From JANPCX01 sp031431125 (GTDB lineage: Bacteria > Pseudomonadota > Gammaproteobacteria > Burkholderiales > Burkholderiaceae_C), in NCBI GenBank assembly GCA_031431125.1, contig JANPCX010000021.1:1-64000 (forward strand): 64,000 nt of DNA, given 5' to 3'. Made by a program: the position numbers and the translations under genes. The notes below the pieces were generated by a model that was not told where the DNA came from, made no database searches, and saw only the letters and a list, made by a program, of their open reading frames with translations. Positions within the stretch are counted from its first letter, which is position 1. Each line of letters begins with the position of its first letter. Of this stretch, positions 46,422-55,177 are shown piece by piece.

Positions 46422-48278
46422 ATGAAGCTTCGCAATTTTTCCACCTGGTTTTGGTTGTGGTCGGTTGTCGGCTTGTGCTTGATTTGGCTCCTGTTGAGCA
46501 AATTGGGCCCTGTCGTTCACGAACGTTTGCTGCTGGCACCGATGATGAATTTGTTGGAGCCATGCATCCAACCGACCCGTGCGGCAGTCAAAAACGGAGC
46601 AACCTCCGTTGAACAGTGGTGTGGCGTTGACAGTCGCTCCGTAGCGCCAGTGGTAGAGGCCACCTTGTCCGCGCTGGGGCCGCGTTTTCCGCCCAACACT
46701 CACCTGGAATTGGGCTACACCCTACCCGTACCCCTGTTGCGCTTGTTGCAACCAGAAGGCAAGGATTGGGTTGTCGATCGCCCAGCGCTTCGCAAATTGG
46801 TGCAAGCCTTGGTCGAGGTCGACCGCCCCGCGATCGTCTACTTGTTCTCAACCCACTTCGGGGTGCGTGCACCCATTGAGCACGTGTTGGCAGCGGACCC
46901 CAAAAACCTCCTGGTCTCTCAGGTAGGAGGGCTGCCAGTTGACACTTACCTGGGCGACGAAGTGTTTCCGTGGAACTTCACCACGGTTGACAACGACATC
47001 ACCCGAAGACGCCTTCAGGTCGTGGACGCGCTCTTGGACGAAGTGTGTCAACTGCCCAAGCAGCACAGAGACAAAATTCGCGGTGTCACCATGCTGGGTG
47101 AGGTGCACCACATGTTTCCGAAGTTAGAAAGCGGCATGGGTTTTGGCTCTCCTTACGTGATCACCGACTACAGCCAGGCCTCTCAGGAAGAGTTCCGGCG
47201 CTTTCTCAAACTGCGCTACCGCCACTTGCGCAGTTTCAACCAGGCGGTGGGGGGTGATTACAAGTCCTTCATGGCCGTTGCCCCCCCCAGCAAAGACATC
47301 CGGCGTGAGTCGCTGACTCGTTTCCACGAGCACATCGACGCGTTTGCCCACGGTAGCTTTCCTGTGTCGGGTTGGACGTATATGAGAGACATACCCAAAG
47401 GCCAAATGACCTGGGTTCGCATCTACCGCAACGGCCAATACCTCGGACGCACCGCAATTCGCGGTGGCAGACAAGACGTCGCAGCCGCGCACCCCGAATT
47501 CGGTACTGCCGATGTGGGTTGGCAATTCGACGTTGATTTCAAGCACCTTGAAATTGGAAAACACCGCATTGACGTGATGTTGGAAACGGACGGTTCGGAG
47601 CTGATTCATTTGGACACGAGGGAGGTGTCGATCGTCGGGCGCCAGCAACACCCACCGCCCGACTTGCCCTACAAAGAGCTCCCCCCACACCGCAAAGCGG
47701 ACAACACAGTGGCCTTTTACATCGATGCGCCGGTGAACCAATCCGACTACTATTACAACCCACTGGTAGCGCTTTGGCATGAGCTCCGCGGCGAGCAAGT
47801 GATGCACTATTTGGCCTACTTTGACGCCCATATTCGGCGCTCCTGCCTGCGCGACACCGCCATTTATACCCACCAGATCCTGCCCTTCATCAACCCGGGC
47901 TGGGATCGTCACCGCTTCGCTGCCGAACGTTCTTTGCAGACCTTCGGACAAACGCGAAACGGCATCAGCCTTTATGGAGATGCCACCTACGGTCGCAACT
48001 TCGGAGAATGGTTCAAAACCTCACGGCTGGCGGCCTACGGCGTGACGGAGTTTCATCCGCTCAAACCCATGCCGCCAGAGGAAGTGAAAACCATGTTTGA
48101 GAGCCACCGCCTTCGTGGGGCAGACTTTGTTTCCTTCTTCATGGAACCCCGTGGTCTCACCCCTGGAAGTGGCGTGGGCCTAAACCAATTCAGTTTTGAC
48201 CCCCAGGTTCCCAACTACGGCTCTGACGTGCTTTACCACTCCACACGCGCTGTCATCCAACAAAAAAGCGTGCCATGA
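46422..48278 (+). CDS. Membrane-anchored protein with glycoside-hydrolase-like core and Ig-like module, unknown function
   Basis: The 618-residue product starts with one membrane anchor (FSTWFWLWSVVGLCLIWLLLS, about 5-25) and then a large extracytoplasmic part. SQASQEEFRRFLKLRYRHLRSFNQAVGGDYKSF (about 254-286) matches the pattern of GH42-like and other clan GH-A beta-galactosidase proteins, which suggests a TIM barrel. About residues 314-415 form an inserted beta-sandwich with GWTYMRD, RIYRNGQYLGRT, GGRQDVAAAHPEFG, GWQFDVDF and IGKHRIDVML, a module seen in glycan-related proteins. A second barrel half follows (FYIDAPVNQSDYYYNPLVALWHELRG). Catalytic acids cannot be named safely. The ATG at 46422 is preferred over the TTG at 46389. 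It stands alone between trxB and dadA. Confidence 0.6.
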   Translation: MKLRNFSTWFWLWSVVGLCLIWLLLSKLGPVVHERLLLAPMMNLLEPCIQPTRAAVKNGATSVEQWCGVDSRSVAPVVEATLSALGPRFPPNTHLELGYTLPVPLLRLLQPEGKDWVVDRPALRKLVQALVEVDRPAIVYLFSTHFGVRAPIEHVLAADPKNLLVSQVGGLPVDTYLGDEVFPWNFTTVDNDITRRRLQVVDALLDEVCQLPKQHRDKIRGVTMLGEVHHMFPKLESGMGFGSPYVITDYSQASQEEFRRFLKLRYRHLRSFNQAVGGDYKSFMAVAPPSKDIRRESLTRFHEHIDAFAHGSFPVSGWTYMRDIPKGQMTWVRIYRNGQYLGRTAIRGGRQDVAAAHPEFGTADVGWQFDVDFKHLEIGKHRIDVMLETDGSELIHLDTREVSIVGRQQHPPPDLPYKELPPHRKADNTVAFYIDAPVNQSDYYYNPLVALWHELRGEQVMHYLAYFDAHIRRSCLRDTAIYTHQILPFINPGWDRHRFAAERSLQTFGQTRNGISLYGDATYGRNFGEWFKTSRLAAYGVTEFHPLKPMPPEEVKTMFESHRLRGADFVSFFMEPRGLTPGSGVGLNQFSFDPQVPNYGSDVLYHSTRAVIQQKSVP

Positions 48279-48287
48279 CACCTGCGG

Positions 48288-48311
48288 CCCGCCGCCATTC
48301 AAAGCGGCGGG
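48288..48311. terminator. Hairpin between convergent genes, probable bidirectional terminator
   Basis: CCCGCCGC (48288-48295) pairs with GCGGCGGG (48304-48311) around an 8-nt loop, 9 nt after the stop of the membrane-anchored gene and 45 nt from the dadA stop. A T run is lacking on both sides. Confidence 0.5.
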
Positions 48312-48356
48312 ATTCGTCACGAACCCGTCAACTCGGGAGCGAACGCGAGCCAGTCT

Positions 48357-49652
48357 CTAAACGGCCCAGCGTACCGGTACAGACGTTTGTCGCTCGAGCC
48401 CAACGAAGGAGAAATCGATTTCGGGTCTGCGCCCGTCGATCAAATCAGCAATGGCTCGCCCTGATCCGCAGCCGTGCGTCCACCCCAAGGTGCCATGGCC
48501 TGTATTGAGGAAGAAATTTCTCAATTTGCTGCGGCCGATGTAAGGAACATTGCTGGGCGTGGCAGGCCTCAGGCCAGTCCAATACTGAGCGCCCTCGCCG
48601 TTGGTCATTTCAGGAAACAAAGCTTTCACGCGGCGCACGATGGCTTGGCAGCGGGGTAAGTTCAATTCCGTGCTGTAGCCATTGAGTTCTGCCGTGCCTG
48701 CGATACGCAAGCAGTTGCCTAGACGAGAAAAAACAAGTTTGTACTCGTCGTCGGTGAGGGACACCTCATAGGATTTGTCGGGTACGGTCACGGGGAGCGT
48801 CACCGAATAACCCTTGGCGGGATAGATGCGCAGAGAAACTCCCAACTGCTTGGCCCAGGTGGTGCTGAAGGAGCCCAAGCACAGCACATAACCATCGGCC
48901 TTCTCGCTTCGCACCACGCCCGCAGCGTCGGCCACCTGGACCTCGCACACCGCATCACCTTCCTTCTTCAAACCCACGATGCGGGTGTCGTACAGAAACT
49001 TGACGCCCGCCTGGGCGCACAAAGCCGCCAACCCTTGTGTGAACTGGTGGGCATCACCAGATTCGTCGCTGGGCGTCATGCTGCCTCCGACGAGCTGAGA
49101 TCGACACTGGGCCAGCGCAGGCTCAATGGCCACACACTCATCCGGTGTTTTCATGTCCAACTCACAACCGTGTTCACGCATGATGCGGGCAGGCTCCTGC
49201 GCGGCTTCAAATTCAGCTTCCGATGTGTAGAAGTGAAGAATGCCTTGGGTTCTCTGCTCATAGTGCAAGCCGGTCTGGGCCCGCAGTTGCTGCAGAGTGC
49301 CCCGGCTGAACAGCCCCAAGTTGACGATCTGGCGAATGTTGTGTCGGGTACGCGCTGGTGTGCACTCACGCAGAAAACTCAATCCCCAGGCCCATTGGTT
49401 CCAGTCGGCTCTGAGCCTGAACAGCAAGGGCGCGTCCTCCTGAGCCAACCATTTCAATACTTTGAGCGGGGCGCCGGGGTTGGCCCAAGGTTCGGCATGG
49501 GACACACTGATCTGGCCGCCATTGGCAAAACTAGTCTCCATTGCCGCCGCGGGCTGCCGGTCGATGACCGTGACCTCGTGGCCTGACTGGCGCAGAAACC
49601 ATGCCGTGGTGACGCCCGTGATGCCCGCGCCAAGGATGATGATTTTTTTCAT
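48357..49652 (-). CDS. dadA: D-amino acid dehydrogenase (DadA-like FAD oxidoreductase)
   Basis: The 431-residue flavoprotein has the N-terminal FAD-binding motif IIILGAGITGVTTAWFLRQSGHEVTVIDRQ (about residues 4-33), ETSFANGGQISVSHAEPWANP (about 39), and the C-terminal TGLRPATPSNVPYIGRS and TGHGTLGWTHGCGSGR typical of DadA. DadA oxidises D-amino acids to keto acids in the membrane respiratory chain; relatives oxidise glycine or sarcosine. A tandem glycine riboswitch lies in its leader, which suggests that this enzyme or its regulation is tied to glycine. GGAG is 9 nt upstream of the ATG. It converges with the membrane-anchored gene. Confidence 0.92.
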   Translation of the reverse strand: MKKIIILGAGITGVTTAWFLRQSGHEVTVIDRQPAAAMETSFANGGQISVSHAEPWANPGAPLKVLKWLAQEDAPLLFRLRADWNQWAWGLSFLRECTPARTRHNIRQIVNLGLFSRGTLQQLRAQTGLHYEQRTQGILHFYTSEAEFEAAQEPARIMREHGCELDMKTPDECVAIEPALAQCRSQLVGGSMTPSDESGDAHQFTQGLAALCAQAGVKFLYDTRIVGLKKEGDAVCEVQVADAAGVVRSEKADGYVLCLGSFSTTWAKQLGVSLRIYPAKGYSVTLPVTVPDKSYEVSLTDDEYKLVFSRLGNCLRIAGTAELNGYSTELNLPRCQAIVRRVKALFPEMTNGEGAQYWTGLRPATPSNVPYIGRSKLRNFFLNTGHGTLGWTHGCGSGRAIADLIDGRRPEIDFSFVGLERQTSVPVRWAV

Positions 49653-49762
49653 AGGGGAGTTGCTCCGTTCGAGTCAAAAACTGAGTGCGAACGGGAAACG
49701 CGTGCTTGCATGGGCCAGGCGAAGCCTTGACCCACGGAGAGCGCGCGCATCCCGCGCCGCTC

Positions 49763-49976
49763 CCCCTGTCCTCGGTACCTGAGAGATTCAGGCATGACCG
49801 CCATGGCCATGCCCTTGCTCCTTCGGTGGAAGCACCCCGTCAAAGGTGCTTCACTCTCCAGATTCGGCTGAATTTGGTTTCAGTACCCTCCGTGCGACAC
49901 GGAGCCTGAGCGTTCATGGGAGATTGCGCCTTCGGCGGCGTGTGGCAGTGGCTGGCACACGCGCTCTCCTGAAACC
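49763..49976 (-). promoter_or_regulatory. Tandem glycine riboswitch
   Basis: On the minus strand, two glycine aptamers follow each other. The first has GGAGAGCGCG near 49969-49960, CGCCGAAGGCGCAA and CGCTCAGGC. The second has GGAGAGTGAAGCACC near 49859, CACCGAAGGAGCAA and ATCTCTCAGG, ending with TACCGAGGACAGG at about 49763. These are the conserved elements of both halves of the classical tandem class. It lies 111 nt upstream of the dadA-like ATG in the same orientation, in an otherwise empty 403-nt gap. Tandem glycine switches usually turn genes on when glycine is plentiful. Confidence 0.93.
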
Positions 49977-50055
49977 GGCATCGATTGTGGCATGGGACAA
50001 GGCGCAAGAGCGCGGACATTGGTGAGGTCTGGTGTGCCAGACCTCACGGCGTCAG

Positions 50056-51408
50056 TCACGCAAGCGATGCGTTGTGTGCGTTCAGATAGTGTTGAACGCC
50101 CTGAGCCGCTAGCTGCCCCGTCGCCAGACAAGCCGTCAACAAATAACCACCCGTCGGAGCTTCCCAGTCCAACATTTCGCCGGCACAAAACACCCCAGGC
50201 AATGCCTTGAGCATGCCAGCGGCATCCATGGCTTCAAAACGAACGCCGCCCGCCGTGCTGATGGCTTCATCAATGGGCCGGGGCGCCAGCACCTTGATGG
50301 GCAATGCTTTGATGGCGGTTGCCAACAACTGCGCTGAGCCAAGTTCTTCCTTGCTCAACACCTCGTAGAGCAAAGACGCCTTCACATCCGTCAGTCCCAA
50401 ACGCGTTTTGAGGTGGGTGGACAGCGAACGTGACCCACGCGGTCTGGCCAGTTCGGCAGCCACATGGGTGTGGCTGTGCACGGGTAAGAGGTCGAGCAAC
50501 GCCACCGCCCTGCCCCGTTGATTGATCTGCTCCCGAATGTGGGTAGACGCGGCATAAATCAAACTGCCCTCCACGCCTGTTTGTGTCACCACAAACTCGC
50601 CCGCCTGGGAAAAAACTTCTTGGTCATCCATCAGTACACGAACGGCCACATTCTTCAGCGCAGCGCCGGCATGGCGCTCTCTGAAATGCGCCGTCCAACC
50701 TGGCAACTCCAAACCTTCACGGTTGGTACGCACCACGTCAAACCCGCAGTTCGACGGCTGCAGCGGCGCGAGATCGACGCCAGCCTGGCTCAGCACCGGC
50801 CACCAAGCACCGTCCGATCCGAGGCGGCTCCAGCTCGCTCCGCCCAGCGCCAAAACACAGGCGCGGGTTTGAACAGTGAAGGTTTCTTCTGCCCGAACAA
50901 AACGCAAACACACGGCACCGCCCGCCTTTGTCAGAGGCTGCGCGGTGTCGTCAAACCCCAGCCAGCGGTGACGCATGTGAAAGCGCACGCCGAGGGCTCT
51001 CAAACGGTGCAGCCAGGCCCGCAGCAATGGGGCCGCTTTCATGTCAGTCGGAAAGACCCGGCCGGAGCTGCCGACAAAGGTCGGCACACCCAAACCTTCG
51101 GCCCACTGGCGAACCGCTGGTCCACCCATCGTGGTCAAAGCATGGGTCAAGGCCAGGCTGCGCTCGCCATAACGCGCAACAAAGGGGTCGAATGGCTCGC
51201 TGTGCGTCAAATTCAACCCACCCCGGCCCGCCAGTAGAAATTTGCGCCCTACGGAAGGCATGGCGTCGTACACATCGACGGTGCAACCGTTTTGAGCCAG
51301 GATTTCAGCGGCGCGTAATCCCGCAGGGCCTGCACCGATGATCACCACCCCTGCGGTGGGGTCGGTACCCGGAGATGATGTTGAGCGTTCTGGAAGGGAG
51401 TCAGTCAT
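50056..51408 (-). CDS. HI0933/TIGR03862-family FAD-dependent flavoprotein
   Basis: The 450-residue protein has the FAD motif VVIIGAGPAGLRAAEILAQNG (about 20-40), SVGRKFLLAGRGGLNLTHSE (about 52-71), the NAD(P)/FAD loop CVLALGGASWSRLGSDG (about 186) and the C-terminal GGVRFEAMDAAGMLKALPGVFCAGEMLDWEAPTGGYLLTACLATG. This is the TIGR03862 branch of the BaiN-type flavoproteins; a relative reduces bile acid intermediates, but the function of this branch is not known. I start it at the ATG at 51408; the longer frame crosses the end of the adjacent LysR gene. Confidence 0.9.
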   Translation of the reverse strand: MTDSLPERSTSSPGTDPTAGVVIIGAGPAGLRAAEILAQNGCTVDVYDAMPSVGRKFLLAGRGGLNLTHSEPFDPFVARYGERSLALTHALTTMGGPAVRQWAEGLGVPTFVGSSGRVFPTDMKAAPLLRAWLHRLRALGVRFHMRHRWLGFDDTAQPLTKAGGAVCLRFVRAEETFTVQTRACVLALGGASWSRLGSDGAWWPVLSQAGVDLAPLQPSNCGFDVVRTNREGLELPGWTAHFRERHAGAALKNVAVRVLMDDQEVFSQAGEFVVTQTGVEGSLIYAASTHIREQINQRGRAVALLDLLPVHSHTHVAAELARPRGSRSLSTHLKTRLGLTDVKASLLYEVLSKEELGSAQLLATAIKALPIKVLAPRPIDEAISTAGGVRFEAMDAAGMLKALPGVFCAGEMLDWEAPTGGYLLTACLATGQLAAQGVQHYLNAHNASLA

Positions 51409-51452
51409 GCGGGAATTGTCAACGCTGCACCAAGTTTTCCCCCACGGACTGT

Positions 51453-52436
51453 TCATGCACGAGGTTTCGCAACACGTTTGCGGGCGGGCAGTTTCTTTCG
51501 GTCTGGCAGCGCCTCGTTGGCGATCGTGGCAAACGCGCGGCGAAACTGCGCCTTCATCCACTCCAGGCCCACATCACCCGCACTGTCACGCCGCCACAGC
51601 ATGTTCACGTTGAAGCTGCCGAGGTCAAGCGGCGGCGCGCACACTTGCAAACCCGCCATCCTCGACAAGGCCAGGCAGGTGGGTGTTGGCGCAGTGGCCA
51701 CGGCATCCAATCGCATCAAAAATGCCGGTAAAGCCGAGAAATGGGTCAGCGCGGTTTGAATGCGACGCTGCAATCCCAGGGCGCGCAGAGAAGCATCAAC
51801 GATGCCCTCTCGACCCAAAGGAGACACCAGTACGTGCCGCATGCCCACATAGGCATCGATGGTCAAAGGAAGTTTCACTTTCAAGCGCTGGGCGTCGATG
51901 AGGCAGGCAAACCCCAACTCGCCCAGCTTCTCCTGTCCCATGGCCAGCCGGCCGAGCGGCCCCGAGACCATGGCCAAGTCGATTTCGCGTTCGTCAAACG
52001 ACTGCTCCACCGTATAGCGGTTCACACGCCGCAGCACGATGCTCACACCCGGCGCTTCATCGGCCAGAATTTCTGCCAGGCGTGGCCCCAATGCCAACTC
52101 CAAGTCGTCGGTCATGCCCAGGGTGAAACGACGTTTGGACTGCTGGCTGTCAAAGGTGAGCTGGGCCAGCATCAAATCGTGCAGGCTGGACAGCTGCTGG
52201 CCCAGCGGTTCGGCCATGGCACGGGCACGCGGGGTCGGCTCCATGCCGGTCCGCGTACGCACAAAAAGCGGGTCGCCAGCCGTGGTGCGCAAGCGCGTCA
52301 GGGCTGCGCTGACTGCCGCTTGGCTCAAAGACAAACGCCGGGCGGCCAGGGTCACGCTGCGCTCTTGCCACAAGGCCAAGAACACCACGCCGAGGTTGAA
52401 GTCAATTTTTCTTAATTCACTGAAACTGATTTTCAT
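51453..52436 (-). CDS. LysR-type transcriptional regulator
   Basis: The 327-residue regulator has an N-terminal helix-turn-helix (LGVVFLALWQERSVTLAARRLSLSQAAVSAALTRLRTTAGDPLFVRTRTGMEPTPRARAMAEPL, about 15-78), in the NodD/LinR-type subfamily pattern, followed by an effector domain and a basic C-terminal tail (RKKLPARKRVAKPRA). It is divergent from the amidotransferase gene with 74 nt between the starts, so control of that gene and of itself from the shared AT-rich gap is likely. The flavoprotein gene follows on the same strand after 44 nt. The inducer is unknown. Confidence 0.9.
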   Translation of the reverse strand: MKISFSELRKIDFNLGVVFLALWQERSVTLAARRLSLSQAAVSAALTRLRTTAGDPLFVRTRTGMEPTPRARAMAEPLGQQLSSLHDLMLAQLTFDSQQSKRRFTLGMTDDLELALGPRLAEILADEAPGVSIVLRRVNRYTVEQSFDEREIDLAMVSGPLGRLAMGQEKLGELGFACLIDAQRLKVKLPLTIDAYVGMRHVLVSPLGREGIVDASLRALGLQRRIQTALTHFSALPAFLMRLDAVATAPTPTCLALSRMAGLQVCAPPLDLGSFNVNMLWRRDSAGDVGLEWMKAQFRRAFATIANEALPDRKKLPARKRVAKPRA

Positions 52437-52510
52437 AATTCACATTATTTGTTTGACCACTTTTTAACACCCCGTCACACTGTTGTCACATTAAGTCAAC
52501 AAAAAAAGAC

Positions 52511-53311
52511 ATGTGCCAACTGCTCGCCATGAGCTGCAAGCTCCCAGCCACCATCAATTTCTCCTTTGAGGGGTTCGCCACGCGGGGTGGCCAAACGGAT
52601 GAGCATCGGGACGGATGGGGCATCGCGTTTTTCGAGGACCAAGGCTGCCGCATGTTCCTGGACACTTTGTCCTCGGTCAGCTCGCCGATTGCCAACTTGA
52701 TCAAGCACTACCCGATCAAATCTCGGTATGTGATTGCCCATATTCGCAAGGCCACCGAGGGCAGTGGCGGTGTGGCGCTGCAAAACTGCCACCCCTTTCA
52801 ACGTGAGTTGTGGGGACGGCCCTGGATCTTTGCGCACAACGGGCAGGTCAATGCATTCACGGACAGGTCCGGAATTCCCTCGATTCACGCCGCAGTCGGA
52901 CAAACCGACAGCGAGCGAGCGTTTTGCTACGTCTTGAACCAGCTTCGTGCGCGTTATTCAGCCCAGCCGCCTTTGTCAGAGTTGACCCGCTCCATACGCG
53001 AGCTCGCCCAAGAGATTGCTGTTTTCGGCACCTTCAATTTTTTGCTCTCCAACGGCGAATTCATGTTCGCCCACTGCACCACCAACCTGCATTTCGTTAC
53101 CCGTCGCTACCCGTTCACCACGGTCAAGCTGATCGACTGCGACATGCAAATCGACTTGAGCAAACACAACAGTGTGAACGATGTGATCAGCGTCATCGCG
53201 ACCCAACCGCTGACCACCAACGAACATTGGCAAGCCTTTGAGCCCGGGGAGCTTCGGGTTTTCGTTGATGGCCGCAGTGTGGATGTGTCTGAAAACCCGG
53301 TTACCCTCTGA
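52511..53311 (+). CDS. Class II glutamine amidotransferase (YafJ-like)
   Basis: The 266-residue protein begins MCQLLAMSC, so after removal of Met the N-terminal cysteine is the nucleophile of class II amidotransferases. HRDGWGIAFFED (about 35-46), VIAHIRKATEG (about 75) and WIFAHNGQVN (about 108) are the glutamine-site motifs. YafJ-type proteins have only the glutaminase domain, and their acceptor is unknown. Compared with GATase domains of GlmS or PurF there is no synthase part. The gene is divergent from a LysR gene. Repeat element B begins exactly on the last base of its stop codon. Confidence 0.92.
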   Translation: MCQLLAMSCKLPATINFSFEGFATRGGQTDEHRDGWGIAFFEDQGCRMFLDTLSSVSSPIANLIKHYPIKSRYVIAHIRKATEGSGGVALQNCHPFQRELWGRPWIFAHNGQVNAFTDRSGIPSIHAAVGQTDSERAFCYVLNQLRARYSAQPPLSELTRSIRELAQEIAVFGTFNFLLSNGEFMFAHCTTNLHFVTRRYPFTTVKLIDCDMQIDLSKHNSVNDVISVIATQPLTTNEHWQAFEPGELRVFVDGRSVDVSENPVTL

Positions 53312-53471
53312 GAGCCTGAGAATCTTTCGTTCATGCTCGCTCATCACGCCAAAAACCGCCCGCTCGTCGTTGCAAATGCTCGCCATAGCCCGAGCTATGG
53401 CTGTGCGTTGCGCCTAGATCGGACGCCTTTTCGCGCGCTGCTCGGACACGGCCGAAAAACTCCCAGGCTCT
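53311..53471. repeat. MITE-like element B with imperfect terminal inverted repeats
   Basis: AGAGCCTGAGAATCTTTCG (53311-53329) and 53453-53471 are inverted repeats (16 of 19). The core at 53366-53415 has CGTTGCAA, then a perfect 8-bp hairpin GCCATAGC/GCTATGGC (53382-53389 and 53394-53401, 4-nt loop), then TTGCGCCT. This core matches the elements at 41299 and 56269. It begins on the last base of the amidotransferase stop codon and ends 70 nt before the ABC binding-protein start. Confidence 0.75.
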
Positions 53472-53540
53472 AAGCCTCAATTCGCCGCGGCATTACTGCG
53501 TTTCATCTGTTGTCAAAAACCCCTGTCCAGGAGACCCTCG

Positions 53541-55130
53541 ATGACCTTCAAACTCAAAACACTCAACAGTTTGTTTGTGTCCGCCTCGCTCGCAAGCTGC
53601 TTGTTGGGTGGTGCAGGCGCCGTGTTTGCGCAGGACTTGCGCATTGGTCTGTCCAGCAACCCACAGTCGGCCGACCCGCATTTTTTCAACAACGATGCGA
53701 TCAGCGCCATGCTCAGCCATGTGTACGAAACGCTGATCACCCTGGACCCTGAGACCAAGCTGGTTCCTGGTTTGGCCGCTTCTTGGCGCGCTGTGAATGA
53801 CAACACGTGGGAGTTCAAATTGCGACCCGGCGTGAAGTTTCACGATGGCAGCCCGCTCACGGCCGACGATGTGGTCTTCTCTTTGGGCCGCCCCGCCACC
53901 ATCATCAACAGCCCCAGCTCCTTTGTTCAGTTCACACGCAACATCACCAATACCAAGGTCATCGACGACACCACCCTCTTGCTCACCACGGCCACACCCG
54001 CGCCCTTGTTGCCCAATGACCTGACACGCATCTTCATCGTTTCGCGCAAAGCGGCCGAGAAGGCCAGCACCGACGACTTCAACCAAAACAAAGTTGCTGC
54101 GGGCACCGGCCCCTTCAAGATGGTCAAGTACACCCGCGGCGAAAGCACGCAATTGGCACGCAACGACGCCTATTGGGGCACCAAACCCGCTTGGGCGACG
54201 GTGAACTTGCGTTTCTTGCCCACCGATTCGGCGCGCATGTCGGCCCTCTTGTCGGGCGACGTGCAAATGGTCGAGAACGTCCAGGCGAATCTGGTTTCAC
54301 AGTTCAAAGGCAACAAGGACCTGACGGTGTTTGAGAAGGTATCGAGCCGCGTCCTCTTTCTGTTCACCGACCACCGCGACAAGTCACCCTATGTGACCGA
54401 CACCGCGGGCAAGCCGCTGGAGAAAAACCCAATACAAGACCCCCGCGTGCGTTTGGCCATGTCCAAACTGATCGACCGCAATGTGCTGGCCGAACGTGTG
54501 CTCGACAAACTCGGCGTGCCCACCGGCAATTTGGCGGCGCCCGGCATGTTTGGTTTCAACCCCAACCTCAAACCCGAGCCCTTCGACATGGACGGGGCGA
54601 AGAAGCTTCTCGCCGAGGCGGGCTACCCCAACGGGTTCGGTTTGACGATATTTGGCCCCAACGACCGCTACATCAACGACGAACAGGTGATGCAAACCAT
54701 AGGCCAAATGTTCACACGGGGCGGTATTGCCACCAAGGTCACGGTCTCACCGATGTCGACCTTTGTCGGGCAGGCCTCAAAGAAGAACCTGGGCGTGGGC
54801 CTCTTGGGTTGGGGCGTCGGTGGCGGCGAACCGTCCAGCCCACTGCGCGGTTTGTTGGCCACGACCAACTCAGAAAAAGGCTTGGGCGGCAACAACTGGA
54901 GCAGCTACAGCAACCCGGCCTACGACAAACTCATCACCGATGCGCTGAGCACCGTGGACGACAAAAAACGCGAGAAGCTGATGCAAGACGCTGCGGAACT
55001 GGCGCTCAAGAAGGACCAGGCCATCATTCCGCTCTACAACCAAGTGGCCACTTGGGCCACACGCAAAGGCTACAGCTATGTGCCCCGTGTCGATGAGTTC
55101 ACCTTGGCCCACCATGTCAAGCCGCAGTAA
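53541..55130 (+). CDS. Dipeptide/oligopeptide-type ABC transporter substrate-binding protein
   Basis: The 529-residue periplasmic protein has a signal peptide (ASLASCLLGGAGAVFAQ) and the SBP family 5 pattern: LRIGLSSNPQSADPHFFNNDAISAMLSHVYETLITLDPETKLVPGLAASWRAVNDNTWEFKLRPGVKFHDGSPLTADDVVFSLGR (about 35-118). Family members bind dipeptides, oligopeptides, glutathione, nickel or opines. It is the first gene of a set of an M14-type deacylase, two permeases and two ATPases in the same direction. The ligand is not known. GGAG lies 7 nt before the ATG. Confidence 0.93.
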   Translation: MTFKLKTLNSLFVSASLASCLLGGAGAVFAQDLRIGLSSNPQSADPHFFNNDAISAMLSHVYETLITLDPETKLVPGLAASWRAVNDNTWEFKLRPGVKFHDGSPLTADDVVFSLGRPATIINSPSSFVQFTRNITNTKVIDDTTLLLTTATPAPLLPNDLTRIFIVSRKAAEKASTDDFNQNKVAAGTGPFKMVKYTRGESTQLARNDAYWGTKPAWATVNLRFLPTDSARMSALLSGDVQMVENVQANLVSQFKGNKDLTVFEKVSSRVLFLFTDHRDKSPYVTDTAGKPLEKNPIQDPRVRLAMSKLIDRNVLAERVLDKLGVPTGNLAAPGMFGFNPNLKPEPFDMDGAKKLLAEAGYPNGFGLTIFGPNDRYINDEQVMQTIGQMFTRGGIATKVTVSPMSTFVGQASKKNLGVGLLGWGVGGGEPSSPLRGLLATTNSEKGLGGNNWSSYSNPAYDKLITDALSTVDDKKREKLMQDAAELALKKDQAIIPLYNQVATWATRKGYSYVPRVDEFTLAHHVKPQ

Positions 55131-55177
55131 ACGACACCCACCTTTCGAATCGCCGTGAGGCGTGTCGCGAGCCACTC

